Notes under the pieces: generated by a model | Told to the model about the DNA's origin: nothing | Databases searched by the model: none | What the model saw: the letters and a program-made list of their open reading frames with translations, nothing else | Assembly: GCA_003561325.1 (NCBI GenBank) | Contig: PWWY01000025.1 | Span: forward strand, 1-6,639 | Length of the DNA: 6,639 nt | Origin: Syntrophomonadaceae bacterium | Lineage (GTDB): Bacteria; Bacillota; Dethiobacteria; DTU022; UBA8154 | Reading direction: 5' to 3' | Part shown: piece after piece, positions 5,375 to 6,639 of the stretch | How positions within the stretch are numbered: position 1 is the stretch's first letter | Layout of the letters: the number at the start of each line of letters is the position of its first letter | Translations under genes and position numbers: made by a program

Positions 5375-6639
5375 TTAAATGTTCTGTTCCGACCTGGCGA
5401 TAATATGATCCTGCAATCCCCTGGTCAGGTCGACAAAATAGGCGCTGTAACCCGCAACCCTGACGATGAAGTCTTTAAACTCTTCGGGGCGCTGCTGGGC
5501 TTGCAGAAGGGTTTCTTTGTCCACGATATTAAACTGGATGTGTGGAATTTTCATTTTTCGCCACGTTTTCAAGTAATTGATAAATACCGGTTCCATTTCT
5601 CCTTCCAGGTATCCCGGCGAAAACTTCTGGTTTAATAAATGGTTATAGGTTTGCAAGGTGTCTATCTTGGCGCAGGAGTTGAGCACGGCCGTGGGGCCTT
5701 TTACATCCATGCCCGGCTGCGGCGATAATGTAGAATCAGCAAAGGGCCCCCCGTCCAATCTGCCGTCCGGCGTAGCCGGCGTATCAACGGAGAGGCCGTA
5801 CGTGGCAGAAACAGCACTTCCGTCACCCCGCAAAGAGTAGCCGAAGCGATCTTTGACCGTTTCTATCGTTGCTTCCGTACTGTGGTGAACGCGGCGCGCA
5901 ACCAGGTCGGCTTCGTCGTCGTCGTTGCCAAATTTGGGCGCATTAAGACAGGCCTGCCTGATGTCATCCCGCCCGTCCCAGTTCTTATCCATGATAGCGA
6001 TTAATTCCGGGAGAGTGACCAGCTGGTCTTCAAAGACAACTTTCTTGATCGCAGCCAGGGAGTCTGCCACGTTCGTGGTCGAGATCACGATGAGAAAATC
6101 ATGGACCATGGAAGGATAAATCCACTGTTTGCATTCCTTGCCGCGTTCAATGCATCCGTCAACAATAGCGGAGTAAAAAGGTCTGGGGCAGTACCTGGCA
6201 TAGAGGTCGCGACAGGTATTTTCCAGCTGCGCAATTTTTGTCGTAAAAAACTTAACCTGTTCCAGGTACGCCTCCAGCACGTCTTCCCAGGAATTGAAGG
6301 TTGCCGGGTCAGCCGTCCTGGCCCCCCACTGCTCCCCGGTTGCAGGATTTATTCCCTGGTGGAGTGCCCACCAGAGGCACTTGGCCAGCACAAAATACCC
6401 CACGACGCGGCGGGTGATATTTTTCCCCGGTATTTCCATGTATACACAGCCTGAGATGGCATAATCCCGGGCATCTTCAAGAGCCACATCCCATTTTTCC
6501 AGCAGCGGGATCAGTGCGTCGTCGTTAAAGAGCGAAGGAAAGCCAATCCCTGTTTTAATCACTTTCAGGGCCTCGGAAAAGAGCTTGTCCGGAGTTTTTT
6601 TGTGAATCCGCAGGGCCAGGCTGGGCTCAATGGTCCTCA
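5375..6639 (-). CDS. Glycyl radical enzyme (pyruvate formate-lyase/diol dehydratase superfamily), C-terminal 420 residues, 5' end outside window
   Basis: The frame is open to the right edge; a GTG at 6562 is only an internal Val, because family-typical sequence (RTIEPSLALRIHKKTPDKL) continues before it. The usual length is about 780-850, so roughly half is visible. In fragment numbering the catalytic Cys64 is in YAISGCVYMEIPGKN, CPRPFYSAIVDGC follows further on, and the radical-bearing Gly396 is in RVAGYSAYFVDL, 24 residues from the end (codon at 5450-5452). The Cys-Gly distance of 332 resembles dehydratase and lyase types more than pyruvate formate-lyase (about 315). Pyruvate formate-lyase is excluded because it has two adjacent cysteines. 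Unlike known diol dehydratase, choline lyase, hydroxyproline dehydratase and arylacetate decarboxylase enzymes, which have C-x-E, this one has Tyr at that position and Glu two further on. Substrate is unknown. It needs a radical-SAM activase, which is not in the window. An MFS transporter lies downstream. Confidence 0.93.
   Translation of the reverse strand, partial: RTIEPSLALRIHKKTPDKLFSEALKVIKTGIGFPSLFNDDALIPLLEKWDVALEDARDYAISGCVYMEIPGKNITRRVVGYFVLAKCLWWALHQGINPATGEQWGARTADPATFNSWEDVLEAYLEQVKFFTTKIAQLENTCRDLYARYCPRPFYSAIVDGCIERGKECKQWIYPSMVHDFLIVISTTNVADSLAAIKKVVFEDQLVTLPELIAIMDKNWDGRDDIRQACLNAPKFGNDDDEADLVARRVHHSTEATIETVKDRFGYSLRGDGSAVSATYGLSVDTPATPDGRLDGGPFADSTLSPQPGMDVKGPTAVLNSCAKIDTLQTYNHLLNQKFSPGYLEGEMEPVFINYLKTWRKMKIPHIQFNIVDKETLLQAQQRPEEFKDFIVRVAGYSAYFVDLTRGLQDHIIARSEQNI

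Noticed and set aside
6560..6562. GTG at 6562 as the start of the glycyl radical enzyme
   Set aside because: The frame continues upstream to the window edge with family-typical sequence (EPSLALRIHKKTPDKL), so this is an internal valine.
1..6639. CRISPR arrays, tRNA or rRNA genes, insertion sequences, riboswitches
   Set aside because: No regularly spaced repeats of CRISPR size, no cloverleaf or rRNA-like sequence, no transposase or terminal inverted repeats, and no T-box or SAM-type consensus seen in the leaders, by eye only.

Overview
The window looks like chromosome from a Gram-positive anaerobe (Firmicutes, clostridial or Peptococcaceae-like). The support is a consensus sigma-A promoter, purine-rich Shine-Dalgarno sites, a bacillus/clostridium-type ProA and an oxygen-sensitive glycyl radical enzyme. 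The genus cannot be read from the sequence. Base composition is moderate, with AT-rich intergenic DNA.

Layout. Positions 1-234 are an AT-rich divergent promoter region. A possible ribosome binding site for a minus-strand gene outside the window sits at the very edge. A clear promoter facing right carries four (A/G)TTG motifs spaced exactly 10 bp apart. It drives a plus-strand gene (235-996) for an excisionase-type helix-turn-helix fused to a Uma2-family PD-(D/E)XK nuclease domain. Positions 997-1436 hold the C-terminal stump of a GNAT acetyltransferase on the plus strand. A complete small DUF4262-type gene (1437-1847, minus) follows. Its reading frame continues for 70 codons past the stop, which may be a relic. 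Positions 1848-2328 contain no convincing gene.

The right two thirds are all minus strand. Transcription order is: glycyl radical enzyme (GRE, partial, running off the right edge), a decayed gene relic with a terminator-like hairpin, a 12-TM MFS transporter, then proA (gamma-glutamyl phosphate reductase, with its own likely promoter). The GRE has both radical-site hallmarks, the catalytic cysteine and the C-terminal RVxGY glycine loop, 332 residues apart. The residue two positions after the cysteine is Tyr, not the Glu of the well-known eliminase and decarboxylase GREs. Its substrate is therefore open, and the adjacent transporter is a natural but unproven partner. ProA is the only proline-pathway gene in view; no proB or proC is present.

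The window mixes intact housekeeping and metabolic genes with several gene relics (GNAT stump, fragment between GRE and MFS, post-stop continuation after the DUF4262 gene), suggesting past rearrangement. The best candidates for something undescribed are the GRE with the variant active-site motif and the HTH-Uma2 fusion with its phased promoter repeats.
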